Assembly: GCA_965198025.1 (NCBI GenBank)
Contig: OZ240237.1
Span: forward strand, 2,604,001 to 2,668,000
Reading direction: 5' to 3'
Source: CAYWWM01 sp965198025
Lineage (GTDB): Bacteria > Acidobacteriota > Terriglobia > 2-12-FULL-54-10
DNA length: 64,000 nt
The position numbers were made by a program, and so were the translations under genes. The stretch's first letter is position 1; each line of letters begins with the position of its first letter. The notes beneath the pieces are model-generated. The model saw only the letters and a program-made list of their open reading frames with translations. It did not search any database and was not told the origin of the DNA. Below, piece after piece: positions 61,899 through 64,000 of this stretch.

Positions 61899-64000
61899 AT
61901 GGCGCTCCATCCCAACTTCCCGGAATCGCCCTATGCCATCCTCGAACCGTCTATCCGTTGGTTTCCGGCGGATGAAGCCCTGCGGGAATCCAGCTCCGAA
62001 AAGCTGATGCCGCCGCTGGTGCCGCAACTGCGCAAGAAAGTGAAGGAATGGCGGGACAGCGGTTACGTGGGGGCGAGCGACACCAGCAAAAGCCTGCTCA
62101 ACTGGTGGTTCAACACGCCACACCTGCTCCCCCAAACCGACGGGGCTTCACTGGAAACGCTGGCCGAGTTCCAGTATTACTTCGCCCAGCGCGAGGCGCT
62201 GGAGACTATCGTCTATCTGTACGACGTGGTGGACGTGCAGGACAAGTACGACCTGATGCGCTTCGACAGTAGCGGAGCGGTTTCCAGCGGCATGTTTGAC
62301 GAGACCTGGCGACGCTTTGTAGCGAAAATGGCGACCGGCACAGGCAAGACCAAGCTGCTAAGCCTGGTGCTGGCCTGGAGCTATTTCCACAAGCTGTATG
62401 AGCCGGAGTCGGGCTGGCCCGCAACTTCCTGGTGATCGCGCCCAACATTATCGTGCTGGACCGCATCTACAAGGATTTCAACGGTCTGCGCATCTTTTTC
62501 GCGGACCCGGTGCTGCCGGACAACGGCGTGGACGGGCGCAACTGGCGCGACGATTTTCAACTGACCCTGCACCGGCAGGACGAGGTGCGCATCACCCGCC
62601 CCACAGGCAACATTTTCCTGACCAACATCCACCGCGTCTATGCCGGGGACGACATGCCCGCATCGCCGGATGATGAAGACACGATGGATTACTTCCTGGG
62701 CAAGCGGCCCACTGGCGCGACCACTGATTCCAAAGTGGATTTGGGCATGATCGTGCGCGACATTGACGAACTGGCGGTATTGAACGACGAGGCCCACCAT
62801 ATTCACGACCCGAACATGGCATGGTTCAAATCCATCGAAGACATTCACAACCGTCTGAAGCAAAAAGGGTCGGCCCTTTCCCTGCAAGTGGACGTGACCG
62901 CCACGCCCAAGCACAACAACGGCGCGATTTTCGTGCAGACCGTCGCCGATTACCCGCTGGTGGAAGCCATCTCGCAAAACGTGGTCAAGCATCCGGTGCT
63001 GCCCGACGCCGCCAGCCGCGCCAAGTTGACGGAACAGAAGAGCGCCAAGTACACCGAGAAATACGCCGATTACATTCACCTGGGCGTAATCGAGTGGCGC
63101 AAGGCGTATGCCGAGCACGAAAAGCTGGGCAAGAAAGCCATCTTGTTCGTGATGACCGATGACACTCGCAACTGCGACGACGTGGCCGAATACCTCGAAG
63201 GCCACTACCCCGACCTGAAAGACGCTGTGCTGGTCATCCACACAAAGAAAAATGGCGAGATTTCCGAATCAACGTCAGGCAAGAACAAAGAAGATTTGGA
63301 TAAGCTGCGCGATCAAGCCAACTCGATTGACAGGCTGGACAGCCCCTACAAAGCCATCATCTCGGTGATGGTGCTGAAAGAAGGTTGGGACGTGCGGAAC
63401 GTGACCACCATAGTAGGGCTGCGAGCGTATTCCGCCCCCAGCAACATCCTGCCTGAACAGACCCTGGGGCGCGGCCTGCGGAAAATGTACCCCGGCGGGC
63501 TGGAGGAATATGTCAGCGTAGTCGGCACGGATGCCTTTATGGATTTCGTGGAATCCATTCAGGCGGAAGGCGTGATTCTGGAACGCAAGCCGATGGGCGA
63601 AGGCACGCAGCCCAATACGCCGCTGGTAGTGGAGATTGACAAGGAGAACGACAAAAAAGACATTGGGGCGCTGGACATTGAAATCCCCGTGCTTACGCCG
63701 CGCGCCTATCGGGAATACAAGAACCTGAGCAACCTGAACGCGAGCGCGCTGGGGCATCAGCGCGTGGCCTACCTACAATTCAGCGAGGAAGAACAGCGGG
63801 AGATCGTCTTCAAGGACATTACCACCAGCGAGGTGACGCATACCACTATCCTCGACACGGCGGGCATTGCCGATTATCGCAGTGTGATCGGCTACTTTGC
63901 GCAGACCCTGATGAAGGATTTGCGGCTGGTCAGCGGTTACGATGTGCTGTACGGGAAAGTCAAAACGTTTGTGCAAGAGCAGTTGTTTGACCGTCCCGTG
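61899..64000 (+). pseudogene. Type III-like Res helicase-nuclease, frameshifted and cut by the window end
   Basis: Begins at ATG 61899 behind a strong GGGGAGGAAATA site: MALHPNFPESPYAILEPSIRWFPADEALRESS, as in Res-like proteins that I recall being grouped as the BPTD_3080 family. Walker A is MATGTGKTK (ending about 62355). The frame then breaks: reading stops at 62435, while the family continuation (ARNFLVIAPNIIVLDRIYKDF) lies in the next frame from about 62414. One lost C in GGCCTGGCC explains it. Afterwards the frame is open to the window end with DEAH (VLNDEAHHIHD), VTATPK and a motif VI-like EQTLGRGLRKMYPGG. The nuclease end lies outside. The upstream Mod frame runs into this gene without a stop. 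Confidence 0.84.

Noticed and set aside
53507..64000. A BREX, DISARM or other multi-gene defence system
   Set aside because: No PglZ, BrxC, DrmA/B or similar genes are present. The genes fit a type ISP-like enzyme, a toxin-antitoxin pair and a type III-like Mod/Res.

Overview
The window most likely comes from an uncultured or little-studied member of the Acidobacteriota. It is GC-rich, and it carries an Oar-type TonB-dependent receptor with an N-terminal carboxypeptidase-regulatory (CnaB) domain, a MoxR/DUF58/von Willebrand (Bat-like) operon, a bacillithiol enzyme (BshC), a HemQ-type chlorite-dismutase-family protein and many short intergenic repeats. That combination is familiar from Acidobacteriota; the phylum assignment is an inference from gene content. 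No rRNA, tRNA, transposase or CRISPR array was recognised.

Layout. 1-10 kb: SusC/Oar-like receptor, small secreted protein, a CnaB/cytochrome c/Vgb-propeller protein, an ECF sigma factor with a small soluble zinc anti-sigma protein, a benzoate-CoA-ligase-like enzyme and a PPOX-fold protein. 10-16 kb: a six-gene Bat-like operon (TPR protein, VWA, MoxR ATPase, DUF58, BatD-like, VWA). 16-24 kb: a cohesin-like secreted protein, a short TolC-like protein, an FMN_bind-like protein, two adaptors (one fused to a YtkA-like domain) and a CusA/CzcA-type RND pump, together a probable metal-efflux set. 24-30 kb: ThiF/MoeB-like, LipA, VOC, BFN nuclease and MiaB, separated by repeat-rich spacers. 30-43 kb: a decayed TonB receptor, methyltransferases, an aldolase/alcohol dehydrogenase pair, a tandem ThyX, L31, a GT39 mannosyltransferase-like protein, TPR protein, GreA and a CDP-alcohol phosphatidyltransferase. 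43-53 kb: lepB-carA-(small secreted gene)-carB-bshC on the minus strand, then an AI-2E-family transporter, HemQ and endonuclease III on the plus strand.

53-64 kb is a defence island: an intact single-chain type ISP-like restriction-modification enzyme, a HigBA-like toxin-antitoxin pair whose toxin has lost one base, and a type III-like Mod/Res pair with several frame disruptions that runs off the window end. The ISP enzyme and HigBA pair lie between two diverged direct copies of one intergenic repeat, which suggests that they form one exchangeable cassette.

The most unusual signals are non-coding. (1) A dispersed repeat bounded by GTGTCATCCCGAG and GGATCTGCTCTT occurs about ten times; two copies carry an extra perfect hairpin, one copy seems to supply the -35 box of the restriction gene, and one encodes the N-terminus of a gene. 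(2) A 20-bp hairpin recurs with compensatory base changes. (3) A 9-bp minisatellite occurs both between hemQ and nth and, in frame, inside a methyltransferase. (4) A 7-bp repeat flanks the toxin-antitoxin module. Single-base frameshifts fall in accessory genes, while the long housekeeping genes are intact.
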